Origin: Tachypleus tridentatus
Taxonomy: Eukaryota; Arthropoda; Merostomata; Xiphosura; Limulidae
Direction: 5' to 3'
NCBI RefSeq assembly: GCF_004210375.1
Contig: NC_134834.1
Coordinates: 93,066,170-93,130,169 of the forward strand
Length of the DNA: 64,000 bases
The notes under the pieces are model-generated. The model was not told the origin of the DNA. It saw only the letters and a program-made list of their open reading frames with translations, and did no database searches. Each line of letters begins with the position of its first letter. The stretch's first letter is position 1. Of this stretch, positions 31,062 to 42,479 are shown in pieces. A program made the position numbers and the translations under genes.

Positions 31062-31346
31062 GTTTGTTTGTTTGTTTGTTTTGGAATTTCGCACAAAGCT
31101 ACTCGAGGGCTATCTGCGTCAGCCGTTCTTAATTTAACAGTGTAAGACTAGAGGGAAGGCAGCTAGTCATCACCACCCACCGACAACTCTTGGGCTACTC
31201 TTTTACCAACAAATAATGGGATTGACCGTCACATTATAACGTCTTCACGGCTGAAAGGGCGAGCATGTTTAGTGCGACTAGGATGCGAACCCGCCACCCT
31301 CAGATTATGAGTCGCACGCAATTATGAGGCTTGGCAATGCCGGGCC
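31062..31346 (-). repeat. Thr-tRNA-type SINE, near full length
   Basis: Minus-strand copy with a long GTTT-repeat (AAAC)n tail, full body and a head slightly altered by an insertion near the A box (GGCATTGCCAAGCC). Confidence 0.92.
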
Positions 31347-31527
31347 TCATCTATAGTCACTCTAAACCTTAGGTAAACTAAAGTAAGCAACATGTGTCAT
31401 AAAACCCAAATACAAACTATTACTTTTTTTTACTGACATTCACTTTATTCACAAGAAAAGACGTATGGTAATGTTTCAGAACAATATAATGTAGATAAAT
31501 AAAGTGGTAACAAATTTGCACAATAAA

Positions 31528-31780
31528 TGTATTAATGATAACCATATAAATGAAAACTTCATTATATACTGTAGATACGAAACTCCTGCTGCTAGTGAAC
31601 CACAGCAAACCTGTCAGTATAAAACAAGACGAAGCGTAGTAAAACATTATTCATTTGAGAACTCACCATCTGCTTTCTATAGAGGATTTATAGATGATCC
31701 CCATATATCAAAACTGTCAGCCTCATGGATAAAGGAATATAAAATAATTGTTGTAATCGTTACATGCATGCTGTAGCTAC
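31528..31780 (-). pseudogene. Gustatory receptor-like C-terminal remnant
   Basis: On the minus strand the frame at about 31640-31530 reads FILTGLLWFTSSRSFVSTVY, then FIYMVIINTF. This matches the LTGW-FF-ISRSFVL signature and the TYhhhhhQF helix of the two intact receptors: TG-W-F-SRSFV-TV is conserved and the final QF appears as TF. Upstream, 31760-31690 reads SFIHEADSFDIWGSSIN before a stop, similar to the ISDSFDD / SEKANDQ region ahead of the last helix. Only the last quarter of a receptor is visible and it is broken, so this is a receptor pseudogene fragment. Confidence 0.5.
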
Positions 31781-31873
31781 GATCAGTAACCCTGAACTAA
31801 ACTTTGTTAAGCTACGTACGAATATCTACTGTGGTGGCAACATAGCTCATGATTCGAACACTAGAAAATTTGT

Positions 31874-32155
31874 TGTTTGTTGAATTTTTTCGCAAGGTTA
31901 CTCCAGGGATATCTGCGTTAGCTGTAGCTAACTTTAGAGTAATAGACTGAAGTAAAGATAGCAGCTAGCCAACACCAATAAACGCTGGTTCATGGGCTAC
32001 TCTAATCAAATAGATGGATTTGACTGTCACTCTTCTAACACGCCCTCGGGTCTAAAGTACTTGGCTTGACATTTATTTTTGGTGTTAGCTGAGCGCAAAC
32101 CATGAATCATTGGAGCTAAAGACCGTCATATTAAATACTGAGCCACTCTAAGTCC
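31874..32155 (-). repeat. Old diverged SINE
   Basis: Diverged minus-strand relative of the Thr-type SINE: TTTTTTCGCAAGGTTACTCC, GCAGCTAGCCAACACC, ATGGGCTACTCTAATC and TTTGACTGTCACTCTTC blocks in order. The head is barely recognisable. Confidence 0.6.
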
Positions 32156-32515
32156 CAATAGAAATAACATTTTCAGACTCTGAAATAGCTTTGAACTAAA
32201 CATTAAACCTCTTCGCAGCTGCTAGATAAAAGCCAAGTGTATGCTACTCCGAATATTAAAAAAAAACACAAAAAACTCTCACACAAATAATCGAAATCGA
32301 TCGAAATATAAAGGTTTCAGGTGTAGCATCCAGTTAGGTCTGTTTTAAATATGTATCCAATAGAAGAACTGAGTTAAGTATTCCTGCTTATCTTTTAGAT
32401 ACGTAAATATGTTATTTGAAATGCATAATGGATTTATTATTATATATTTATTTTAACATCGATGTTTTAGTTAAACATATATTTAGAAATACATGTAGCT
32501 AATATTGTTAAATGT

Positions 32516-32585
32516 CTATTGCGAAATTCCCGCCTATCCTATAAATTTGTAGAAGATTCTCGTGTGTAAAATCAACAATGTACTA
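32516..32585 (+). repeat. Second copy of a heat-shock-element-bearing segment
   Basis: About 70 bp starting ATTGCGAAATTCCCGCC and containing AAATTTGTAGAAGATTCTCG and TCAACAATG. It matches the complement of 37107-37176 at roughly 80 percent. It includes GAAGATTCTCG, the distal heat-shock-type element of the candidate promoter at 37.04-37.15 kb. Similarity fades toward the proximal part. No open gene follows it. Confidence 0.6.
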
Positions 32586-34123
32586 TGTGTGTATCTAAAT
32601 ACCAGTGATTGTCCAGTATTGTTTCCAACTAAACGTTCGAAAATTCAAAAGAAACAGACACAATCAATGACATTGATTCAGATATTCAATTATATCTTTT
32701 TACTACGCTAGGTGCTAATACATTGAAAACTGTCTGTATATATAAATATATAACCCATGATTATTGTTATTGTTACGTTATTGTTTCCTACATGAAATAC
32801 GTTTATTGTTAGTTCTTGTATTAAAACATAGACATCTCTGACCGAAATATTCTGCAGTTCGTTATACAAGAAAAAAAAAAAGCGATTTATATTAATCCTC
32901 TCTAAATACAGCAATTATGTACTCTTGTTGATATAATATATAAATAAATAAAAAACTTCATCATTAATGCACTGAAAGTCAAACATTCCTCTCCAATAGT
33001 CTTAAAATTTGTGATAAAAATCAGGCTAACTTCAAATGTTTTTTATAACATTCCTATTAATTTTTCAGTTATGGATTCGAAATCAGATGTGTGTAAAAAT
33101 AGCGTTTTAAATCATTTGTTTACCCAAGAGTCCTTTTGTTTAGTACCAGAACTTGTTGGTTTGGATGGACGATGAGAGATAAGATTCTCTAAAATGCTAC
33201 TTGTCTATGCAGTATAATACTTTAAAATTTACCTTTACATAACGAAAGCAGATTAACCCTACACCGCCAACAGCTCACATGCAAATACCAGCTATACACC
33301 GCAACTAGGCGAACATGTGTTTTTCTTATAGCAAAGCCACATCGGGCTATCTGCGCAGCCCACCGAGGGGAATCGAACGCCTGATTTAAGCGTTGTAAAT
33401 CTGGAGACATACCGCTGTACTAGCGGGGTGCACTCGGCGAACAAAGCATGGGTACAGAAAAGTATGGATCCCAGTTATACCTCTCGTTCCATACCTCAAG
33501 CAGCTGAGAAATAAACGAGTATTTCATACGAAGGCATGCTGATCAAAATGACAGACGTAAAGCCTATGAAATTCTGTGTAATTGGTTTATTGAAACGGTC
33601 GCTGAGAAACCGTTATCTTCATGCACTAGATTGATTATGAAATTATGGAAAACCAACAAGGAAGAGCGGTGTAGTCTGAAAATGACAGCTCTATGAAAAA
33701 ATATCTTTCAAGGAAAGATTCTCTGCACTCCAAGATCATCTGACCAGATCAGCGATATGGATTGTAATGACGTAGTGAGGTTCCAAATTTATTTTAATAT
33801 AACACAGTCAGCTTCTGTAGTACAATAATTCTTACGTTAGCCGTCACCTAAAATCAAATAATTATTAAACAACATGAAACTTCCAACCAGTCAGCCTTAA
33901 TATCTTGATAGTTAACACATGAATTACGTATTAGGTAAAATACGACTCTTTTAACCTGAAATAAGCATTTAAAGGCCCAGTAATGTAAACTAATTATTTT
34001 GTTAACCCGTACGTATAAATCAGAGCTAATCCGTCCAATAGATAGTTAAGTACGAAGCACATCTTAAACAATAGCATACAAATGGGTCTTTAAATTGCAA
34101 TCACGATGCAGTCTCTCTTATGC
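32586..34123. other. Gene-free stretch
   Basis: Holds a Val-like SINE (33312-33430). At 33545-33640 a non-coding stretch resembles 39223-39297 at about two thirds identity; both may be decayed copies of one unidentified element. Nothing else seen. Confidence 0.4.
33312..33430 (-). repeat. Short tRNA-derived SINE (Val-like head), copy 5
   Basis: Minus-strand copy: GTGTTTTTCTTATAGCAAAG, ACATCGGGCTATCTGCGCAG, CCACCGAGGGGAATCGAACG and TACCGCTGTACTAGCGGG. The best preserved of the five copies. Confidence 0.85.
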
Positions 34124-34245
34124 TCGTCCCCTAGTAGCATAGTGATAAGTCTATGGACTTATACGATAAAAAACGGGTTTTGATACCAGTGATGGGCAGA
34201 GCAAAGATAGACCTTTATATAGCTTTAGGCTCAACTATAAACAAT
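34124..34245 (+). repeat. Third-type tRNA-derived SINE
   Basis: Head CCCCTAGTAGCATAGTGATA, B-box-like GGTTTTGATACC, then AGTGATGGGCAGAGCAAAG and a degraded TAGCTTTAGGCTCAAC end. Further reversed, degraded pieces of the same family lie at about 34580-34690 and 34715-34785. Confidence 0.65.
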
Positions 34246-34784
34246 CATACCAAGAAACATTTTCATACGTACATGATTAAATCGAGTATCTGGTACACTC
34301 GATTGTATTACATTTTTTAGGGAAATAATTGTGGTTACAGATTAAAACATTTTTTACACATACAAAGAATTATTTAATAAAAAACGTGAAAAAGAAATTT
34401 AAAAACAAATTTTCCTTCCTTTTTAAAAATAATATTTTTTTTCTACAATTATATCCTATTTAGATCCAATAATCTTTCAGTCATTGAAAACAATAGTAAT
34501 AAAAAAGACAGATGTTAAACGTATCACACTTTCACTGAACATTTATGTAACTTAGGTGAGTTCGTTTATTTTTTCATTATTATTTTAGTATAAAGCTACA
34601 CAACAGGTCATTTCAACTCTGTACACCGCCAAGAATCGAGCTCCGAATTTTAATGTTGCTAAGAAGTCTGTAAACTTCTTGTTGAAATAACGTGAAGTTT
34701 ATATGTACTAAATCACAAAGCTAAATCAGAGGTATCTGTGTTCTGCTCACCACTACAATCGAAACCCGGTTTCTAATATTGTAA

Positions 34785-35066
34785 GGGTCCGGTATGGACA
34801 GATGGTCAAGACATTCCACTCGTAATTTGAGTATCGCGTGTTCGAATCCCCGTCACACCAAACAAACTCATCTTTTTAGCCGTGGGAGCATTATAATGTG
34901 ACGGTCAATCTCAATATTCATTGGTAAAAGAGAAACCCAAGAGCTGGCGGTTGGTGGTGATGACTAGCTGCCTTCTCTCTAGTCTTACACTGTAAAATTA
35001 GGGACGGCTAGCGCAGATATACACCGTGTAGCTCTGTGCGAGATTCAAAACAAACCAAACCAAACC
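34785..35066 (+). repeat. Thr-tRNA-type SINE, full length
   Basis: Head GGGTCCGGTATGGACAGATG, CTCGTAA loop, perfect B box GTGTTCGAATCCCC, body and AAACAAACC tail. A loose 3' tail of another copy (CCCTCGAGTAATTTTTCGCG) lies at 35290-35330. Confidence 0.9.
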
Positions 35067-35190
35067 CACTCCTCCCGTGGTTCAGCGTTAAAAATTTATT
35101 GGTTTTAAACATTAAAATCTGGCGTTCGATTTCCCACGATGGATAGATCGTAGATAGCAATGCGTAACTTTGTGCTATAACAACTGTACC
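35066..35190 (+). repeat. Third-type tRNA-derived SINE
   Basis: CTCCTCCCGTGGTTCAGCG head, GCGTTCGATTTCC B box, ACGATGGATAGATCG and TGCGTAACTTTGTGCTATAA blocks. Abuts the previous SINE tail. Confidence 0.6.
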
Positions 35191-35883
35191 AATATTTATG
35201 TTGTATAGTCCTGCCATCTAGTGCGAAATTGTTACGTTATACAATATTTGTTTTTCGCTTGCTAAATTAAACACAGCTCGCACAAATAGCCCTCGAGTAA
35301 TTTTTCGCGAAATTCAATCCAAACCAGTTTCAAACACATTTATTTTACTAAATCTGTAGGAACTTAACCATACCCGAGTTGTGTACATATTAAGTTATAA
35401 TAGGGTTTTATTTTACTGAGTAGAAAACAAATGAAAAGTTAGAGAAGATTGGTATCTTCCTGGGTAGTCATGCTTCACTCACGTTACTGTTTTAATTCAA
35501 CTTTGCTGGTTATGCTGTACTAACAGATTTACACGTGCGAATGCATAGCTAGATATGTTGTTTTTTTTTTATTTCCAAATATGCCAGTGGCAATATAATA
35601 ACTGAAAGTACGTAAGAATAAAATTATTTACGTCCGCTATTTTATTTCCTATTCCAAGACGTAATCACAAACGTGTGACTAAAAAAAATTACTCAAACAA
35701 CTGATGAAATTTAGAAACAAAATGCGACTATAGAATTAATCTTTTACCAGTTATCAATATAATTAAAGTTTCTGGTTTTGTCCGAAGTATGGTAGTAATG
35801 ATTAAAAGCAGAGAGAGTATATGTATATCCAGCGTAGTAGAGAAAGGAAGTTGAAAAAAAAACCCAAAACACACAAGTATCCT

Positions 35884-36162
35884 GGCCCGGCACGGCCAAA
35901 CGCGTTAAGGCGTGCGACTCATAATCTGAGGGTCACGGGTTCGCATCTCCGTCGCGCCAAACATGCTCGCCCTTTCAGCCGTGGGGGCGTTATAACGTGA
36001 CGGTCAATCCCACTATTCGTTGGTAAAAGAGTAGCCCAAGAGTTGGCGGTGGGTGGTGATGACTAGCTACCTTCCCTCTAGTCTTACACTGCTAAATTAT
36101 GGACGGCTAGCACAGATAGCCCTCGAGTAGCTTTGTGCGAAATTCAAAAAACAACAACAACA
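35884..36162 (+). repeat. Thr-tRNA-type SINE with 12-bp target duplication
   Basis: A complete, consensus-like copy. ACACAAGTATCC flanks it on both sides (left just before 35883, right just after 36160), so the insertion is well defined and young. Confidence 0.95.
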
Positions 36163-38458
36163 CAAGTATCCGTAGTGGCCAACCCTACTAACTGATCTAT
36201 ATTTACCATCAATGTAAATACGAAAACTATGCATTTTTAGCTAAAAATAACGTCTTCTTGACAGATTCCGAATTATTTCTAGATGATTAAACCATAATTG
36301 ACTGGTCCAGTTGCAAAAGAAAAAGTTATATTACAAACAAACAATCTTCTTTAAAATTATAGTTGCATGACGTAGTTTAAGTTTATTAAAGATGAATTAC
36401 TTGGATGAACAAAGAACATTTTTAAACACTTGCCTTGGTAGTGTTTTAAATTTTTATCAACACACGTATATCATATTAAATTATTAGCGTGTTAAATGTA
36501 ACAATTGCTACGTATAATAATTTATCTCGGACGAATTTCCGAGTTATTATGTTATGTATGTTACGTATTTATAACTTAAATGAATGTTAATATGCATCAC
36601 AATTGTGGTATTTGCCAACAATAATGATACACACAATTTTCTTTTTTTAACAAAAATATATTATAATATATAAATAGTAATTCAATTGATAATAATGGTT
36701 ATTACAAATAATTATTACAACTAATGATTTACAACTCAAAAACAATATTTTATTTACGCTCCGGGTCCACAACTAGTCTTTAATCTTAACTGGCCTCAAA
36801 CCGCTTACAAGCTGACATTTTACTAATAAAGATATTTAATGTCCTCGTAGAAATACTAGCGTATGAAGTTAATTCTCTGAAGTTGAACGTTTCGTAATGT
36901 TCAAAAGTTATGAACGTTTCTGGTCAAAAATCTGTATTTTACTGATTAATAAACGTTTATCGCAATTATACCTTCCGAATATACTAACTGTAACAGACCA
37001 TAATATTCTGTCTGTCTCTCCGCGTCTTGTGGTGGCTAGCTTTTATACTCATTAGGCGAGATTCTCGAAAGTTCAACAATATTCGAAGACACGCTAGTGT
37101 TTTCGTAAAACATATATTGTTGATTTTTACTCTCGAGAATCTTCTACAAATTTAGAGAACACGCGAGACTTTCGCAATACATATTTAATAATGTACGTTA
37201 CACGCATTGAACTGAAACAAACTTAGATATTAAAATAAATTCATAATGGAAACGTACATATGACCTTATATTTCGTGAAACATCTGTTTTCTGTTTATTC
37301 GTATAATAAACAACCAACACTTTTCCAATAATTACAGCTATTTATTTACTGAATTATGATATCACACTTCAGTACAAAACATTAATAAATAATAATAACA
37401 AATATACAAGTACATGTAGAAGCAATATCCACACCATACTGACATTAAATATCTACAGTCAGATATAAACTTATATAAAAATGTATCGCAAAGTTTACTC
37501 CAATAACTCATAATGGTATGTGCTTCAAAAAATAAGTGACATTAAGGGCCTAAAATTATCTTTTACATCAGAAACGATGAGGATTGAGATATGTATACGG
37601 TGGCTGTAAGTGACCTTGAATAAGTTATCTATTATAAACATGTTTTAGGGTAAGAATTATCGTTAAATAAAAAATATAGCTGTATAGATCTGGCTACTGA
37701 ACTTAAATAAACTAAACCAAACAAAATGTGGACGAAAGTGGAGATACCACATGATCTGGTTCATCATCATATTACAAACTAAGTCCTCTCGAACTTACAT
37801 GGAGAATTAATTCCCCACATTATTGACTTCCCCACCCCACTTTGTCTGTCGAAAACTTGATGTTTGAATATAATTTCAGCTATAGTGATTATATTTTACC
37901 TTTAGATAACTTTAGAACACTACTACTTTTTATGACTATTTGACAATAAAGTAATATTTTACGATTTGAAATTCTAGTTCTCTTTAATTTGCCAGTATAA
38001 AAGTTCCTGAAAGTTCTTTAAAATATTTAACTGATAAAAAAGCACATTGACACATTAAATGCAAATAAATTGGAGTTTTGTAACACAGTTCCAATAACTT
38101 TACTGTAAGAAACAATTTACTAACCAAGCAGCTTAAATATTTTCTGATTGGTAGATACAGTTGTGCTAATCTTAATTATCAGAGAACACACAGACGTGTT
38201 TTTAAATAATATGATCAGTAGTTAATCAAATATCTGTATTGATGTTTACGTATGCGGATTTAAAATATATATTAATACAACAAATTTCATGCTTGATTAA
38301 TAATAATTGTTGAAAGTAGGCCAGATTCCAAATTAACTAGATTCTGCATGGTCTTATTTGGGTGATGATAAGTCATCAAAAAGACAACAAAAAAACGAAA
38401 CAGTTCGATATATATATATACGTCATCTTCTTTCTTCGGATTAAATCAAAACCTGTCA
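36163..38458. other. Gene-free AT-rich stretch
   Basis: No coding frame over 60 codons is convincing. The only structured part is the candidate promoter at 37040-37144. A TA repeat lies at 38409-38420. Confidence 0.45.
37040..37144 (-). promoter_or_regulatory. Candidate heat-shock-type promoter without a visible gene
   Basis: On the minus strand the order is: a distal element GAAGATTCTCGAGA (37144-37131), a proximal element GAACTTTCGAGAATCTCG (37074-37057), which is a perfect GAAnnTTCnnGAAnnTC array, then TATAAAAG (37047-37040) 10 bases downstream. Transcription would run toward lower coordinates from about 37015. No open frame over 60 codons follows before 35.2 kb; an AATAAA complement lies at about 36750, so any transcript could be short and non-coding. 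Heat-shock factor binding is known for such arrays; function here is inference. Confidence 0.4.
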
Positions 38459-38474
38459 TTGTTTTCATCTTCTA

Positions 38475-38806
38475 GGATACACGATGCAACCATGTTCTTA
38501 CGTGAGTTGACAAAAGGTACTAGTTATGAGAATAACAGTTATAAAGTAACAACTTATTTTCTCTGCTGGATTGATTACACCAACAAAACTGCATATTACA
38601 AAACTAACTTTATGTTTAAACTTAATTCGATAAACCGGTATGAGTACGTTATATTACAAGAGTATAAACATAAGTCATGTGATAAACACAGCCAATATAA
38701 AGTTGTGGTGGAACGGAATGTAACAGAATTACATTTTAACGTCACTTATAGTTTCTTAAGTAGTATGATGTTACCAAAAACTTATGCTTTGTGGATGGGT
38801 GTGTAG
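38475..38806 (+). other. Candidate exon or gene fragment, unrecognised (about 110 codons)
   Basis: The open frame extends upstream to a TTG, so it has no upstream ATG. A pyrimidine tract with TAG (CATTGTTTTCATCTTCTAG) just before 38475 looks like a splice acceptor; an in-frame ATG exists at 38492. The frame reads NSYKVTTYFLCWIDYTNKTA, then FKLNSINRYEYVILQEY and ERNVTELHFNVTYSF, with four N-glycosylation sequons, two Cys and a TAG stop. This looks like a secreted or extracellular protein end, but I recognise no family and no upstream exon. It could be chance. Confidence 0.25.
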
Positions 38807-38929
38807 CAATACCTTCCAACGTTAAATATGCATTCACTCACATGATAGAGATGTCTTTAGGGAGAGGGGGTTTAGAATTTTCAGTAAAAATGTCACTTAC
38901 ACTTAATGGCACTGGAAAATAAAGGTAAA

Positions 38930-39310
38930 TGAATCATCTCAGGGTACTAGGACCATACAAAAGAAGCCTTTCAAAAGTCGTACTCCAACAGTGGTAAATA
39001 AAGTACTGCAGTTTGTAACAGTTGAGGATCCACAAACACAACGATAAGTGGCAAAAGCTTCCAGCATGCTTTAAACAACATTACGCAACATAATAAAAAA
39101 GGACCTCCAACTAGAAACAAAGCTAAAATAGCAGGTACTGATATTTCTCGTTCAACTGTTGCATAAGTCATGCAGTTGGAGAACAAAATGGATATTCGTA
39201 CTACTCTACACCAAGATATGCGCTCATGTCATTTCTATGTGATTGGAATGTTGAAATAGATGCTGGAAAACCGACATCCTCGTATACCAAATAGATTATT
39301 AGAAGTCTGC
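38930..39310 (+). pseudogene. Possible mariner-type transposase fragment
   Basis: Broken frames read PTVVNKVLQFVTVEDPQTQR, then TTLRNIIKKDLQLETK, resembling the helix-turn-helix start of mariner/Tc1-type transposases (Q-R-x-V-A-K, T-L-R-x-I-x-K-x-L). Stops occur every 10-30 codons and no ends were found. Weak call. Confidence 0.3.
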
Positions 39311-39369
39311 AGGAAACAATAATGTGCTTTGATTGTGACACGTTTACAATGCAGACTTTTATAAAAGTT

Positions 39370-39600
39370 TGTTGAATTTTCGTGCACAATTAATTGAGGA
39401 CTATTTGTGGTAATTGTCCTAAATTTTAAAGTGAGTGACTAGATAAAAAGAAGCTAATCAACATTCAAACTATTTACTCTCAGCTCAAGAGCTATTGTTT
39501 CACTAACGAAAAATGCGATTGATTAGAAAGTGTGTTAGGCAACGGGTGTGGATGCTACAGTCCTGTAATTTATGATTCGATGCCCTAGTCAAGCCATGTC
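39370..39600 (-). repeat. Old diverged SINE
   Basis: Same old subfamily as 31874-32155: GTTGAATTTTCGTGCACAAT, AAGAAGCTAATCAACATTC and CAGCTCAAGAGCTATTG, with TTTATGATTCGATGCC near the head end. Confidence 0.5.
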
Positions 39601-39852
39601 AGGCACCCTCTCTCAATGGGTACTACACTACAGAGCAATTGTCAAGACGCACAGTAATCAGATAGGACTTTAAAGATTACATGCGATAAGCTGTTGGAGT
39701 ATCTTAAAGAAACGTATACACCTACACTTACAGATGACTCACATCTGTACACAGTTATTACACATAAAGATAGGAAGAAATACATGAAAGGTGAATAAAG
39801 AGAACCTTGTCCAAAAGATACGAGAAATTAAAGACTAGTCATCAAGAATTGA

Positions 39853-40003
39853 GGAAAAACAGGACAATTGTGCGTTTCACAAGTACATCATTTATCAGGT
39901 TCATGGCTTCGCCGGGAAAAACATCATCAGGTACAAGCGAAACTATGATCGTGGTAAATGGTGTATTTGTGAAAGGTACAATTGTTCTGTTTTCTTCAGT
40001 TCT
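39853..40003. repeat. Imperfect 150-bp palindrome
   Basis: Arms of about 60 bp, roughly 75 percent identical, run from ACAGGACAATTGTGCGTTTC to its counterpart ending GTACAATTGTTCTGTTTTC. As a result both strands encode NRTIV-F-like frames. No target duplication found; likely an old MITE. Confidence 0.6.
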
Positions 40004-40114
40004 GTAACTTTGAAGTTTCACCAAGTGCCAACTGTTTCAAGTATCAGTTATATTAAACAGCTATCAAGTTAACCACATACAGAAAACCAAAACTCAATCA
40101 ATGCCTCTATCCTA

Positions 40115-40298
40115 GGCCCCGAATGGCCAAGGTGGGTTAAGGCGTTTGACTCCTAATCTGAGGGTCTCGGGTTCTAATCTCCATCGCACCAAACATGCTC
40201 GCACTTTCAGCTGTGGGGGCGTTATAATGTGACGTTCAATCCCATTATTCGTTGGTAAAAGAGTAGCCCAAGAGTTTGTGGTGGGTGGAGATGACTAT
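40115..40298 (+). repeat. Thr-tRNA-type SINE, 3' truncated
   Basis: Head GGCCCCGAATGGCCAAGGTG, GGGTTCTAATCTCC B-box-like region and body as far as GGTGGAGATGACTA. The last third is missing. Confidence 0.88.
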
Positions 40299-41460
40299 AC
40301 TTTTATTATAACTTGATTTTCAGGCACAAACTATGATGTAAGGTTAAAAATCACCTTTCAAAACTTAAAAATTGTATCGTGATAACTAAATTAGATTTGA
40401 AATTGTATGCGTATGAAACTTGGCCTTTCGTTTTGACTAGAAATACCTCGCAAATAAAAAAAATGATTATGTGAATTATTAGTAATGAATAAACAACTGA
40501 AAACAAACAATGTATTTTACAATTTCATATAGTTCACTTTCTTTACTTTCAAGTTTACATCATTTTGGGGCAGGAAGCGTGTGTTCCATTACTATCTTGC
40601 CCAAAATTATCTTTCATGAATATAAATTGTATAGGTAGGACATTGTTTTCTCGAATACTGAATGTGTCCTGCATGAATGCTATTGGTTGAAATGATTCAG
40701 ACATAAACTTTAAATTTACCTTTTATTTTGCTCCATAGTTCAACAAATAGTTGCTGTTTTATTATGAAGATTAAACCTTTAATAATTCAACACAAAGAAA
40801 GTTAACTAAAGTTGGAAAAAAATGACATTTATATTTTAAAAGGTACCGTTTTTGAATATTAGTTTAAAGACCATAGTTTTATTTAAAGTTTTTATTGAGT
40901 TTGATCAATTAAATACGTTCATGATTATACATGTATTTTTGTATTTTATTTGTTATTTTTGTTATTCTTGGTTAATAAGATTAATTTCACTCAGAATCAA
41001 TGTCAACTGTAGTTAGGTCCTTTATCGCTGTCAGTGAAGTATTGAAGCTACCAATAATAAAAAACTAATAACAATCAATATGAAGTTTTGAAACAACACC
41101 ATTTGTGAAATAAGAGATTTATTTCTGTACGATGTTTGTCTCTAACAGTAAAAATATGTTCAAGTTCTACTGCTATTCTATATCATTGTTTATAGGTAAA
41201 GTTTTCATTAACTGGAGAAACAACAGCTGCATTCAATAAAATAATAGTTTTAATTTCAATGGACTTAATACAAATATAACAGAGCTGCTAATGTTTTACT
41301 AGTGTTAGGTTTTAAGTGATAATTCATAGTTTTTGACATAATACAGTGTAACTTATTGGTATAAAGTATAGTTAGCCCCATTAAAAAGTAAGATGCATGA
41401 ATCTAAACACTTTAACGAAGCAAATTCAATCTTCGTGAACTTCTTGAAAATCTAGCGATA
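40299..41460. other. No feature seen
   Basis: AT-rich sequence upstream of the RPLP1 pseudogene, without open frames or repeats I can name. Confidence 0.5.
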
Positions 41461-41470
41461 GTAGCGACAT

Positions 41471-41480
41471 CTCTTTTTCG
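41471..41480 (+). promoter_or_regulatory. 5' TOP-like start region of the RPLP1 pseudogene
   Basis: CTCTTTTTCG: a C followed by a pyrimidine run, 45 bases before the ATG at 41516. Ribosomal-protein mRNAs start with such a 5' terminal oligopyrimidine tract. Its retention argues for gene duplication, since a reverse-transcribed copy would lack introns. Confidence 0.45.
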
Positions 41481-41532
41481 TCTGTGTTGTATGTAATTTC
41501 TAATTATTATCAAATATGGCAACTAACGACGA

Positions 41533-41807
41533 CGTATGTTTGTTTTTGAATTTCGCGCAAAGCAACTCGAGGGCTATCTGCGCTAGCCGTCCCTAATTTT
41601 GTAGTGTAAGACTAGAGGGAAGGCAGCTAGTCATCACCACCCACCGCCAACGTTTGGGCTACTATTTTACCAATGAATAGTGGGATTGACCGTCACAATA
41701 ACGCCCCCACGGTTGGTAGGGCGACCATGTGTGGTGCGACTGGGATTCGAACCCGCCATCCTCGGATTACAAGTCGAACGCCTTAACACACTTGGCCATG
41801 CCGGGCC
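41533..41807 (-). repeat. Thr-tRNA-type SINE inside RPLP1 exon 1
   Basis: A complete minus-strand copy. The 11-bp target duplication ACTAACGACGA lies at 41522-41532 and 41808-41818 and is part of the coding sequence, splitting codon 6. It destroys the reading frame of the P1 copy. Confidence 0.95.
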
Positions 41808-42479
41808 ACTAACGACGAACTTGCATGTGTTTACGGTGCTTTGATTCTTCAAGATGATGAGATTACAATCATTGTAAATGTTCTTTTACGATTTTTTTTG
41901 GTGCCATTTAATGGCATTATTTTTGTTAATTTTATGTCTAGTTAAGTCCACATGTCGATTTATAATGTTATCACTCAGAGCATTGCCAAAAGGAAAATGT
42001 AAAGCATTATGTTTGGAATAATACATTTTACAAAGCAATGTTCTGTCTTACACTTTTCGTTCTTCAAAGGTTTGGTGGCAACACCTGATAAGACGTAGGA
42101 AAATAGTTTTACTTTTGTAAGCAACACTACCATTGCTTGTACTGGTGTGGTTATGGAAAGGATGTGATTTTTCTATTCAGAGTTACTTTTAGACTAATGT
42201 AATATATATGTATCAAAGTGGATCATTTGTGCTCCAAAATTGTCGCAAAGTCAAATTTTAAATCCACTCTTGTTTTTTAGGGAATAATCGATTTTCCACT
42301 CTTTTAAACTTAAAATTTTGAATTTAAACTCTTATATAAACTTGTAACTCTTATATATATTTGTAACTTGTAGTAACGTAAGTAAGGTGTCACTGCTGGC
42401 ATCTACTACCATCAGAAATTAATATGACTAATAATTTAACTCTTATCGGAAGTGGCCAAAATTATATGTGTTTTAAGTA

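Noticed and set aside
33545-33640. Similarity to 39223-39297 taken as a shared gene
   Set aside because: About two thirds identity over 72 bp in broken frames; most likely old repeat copies, too weak to name.
39807-40024. Similar short proteins on both strands
   Set aside because: Explained by the imperfect palindrome at 39853-40003.
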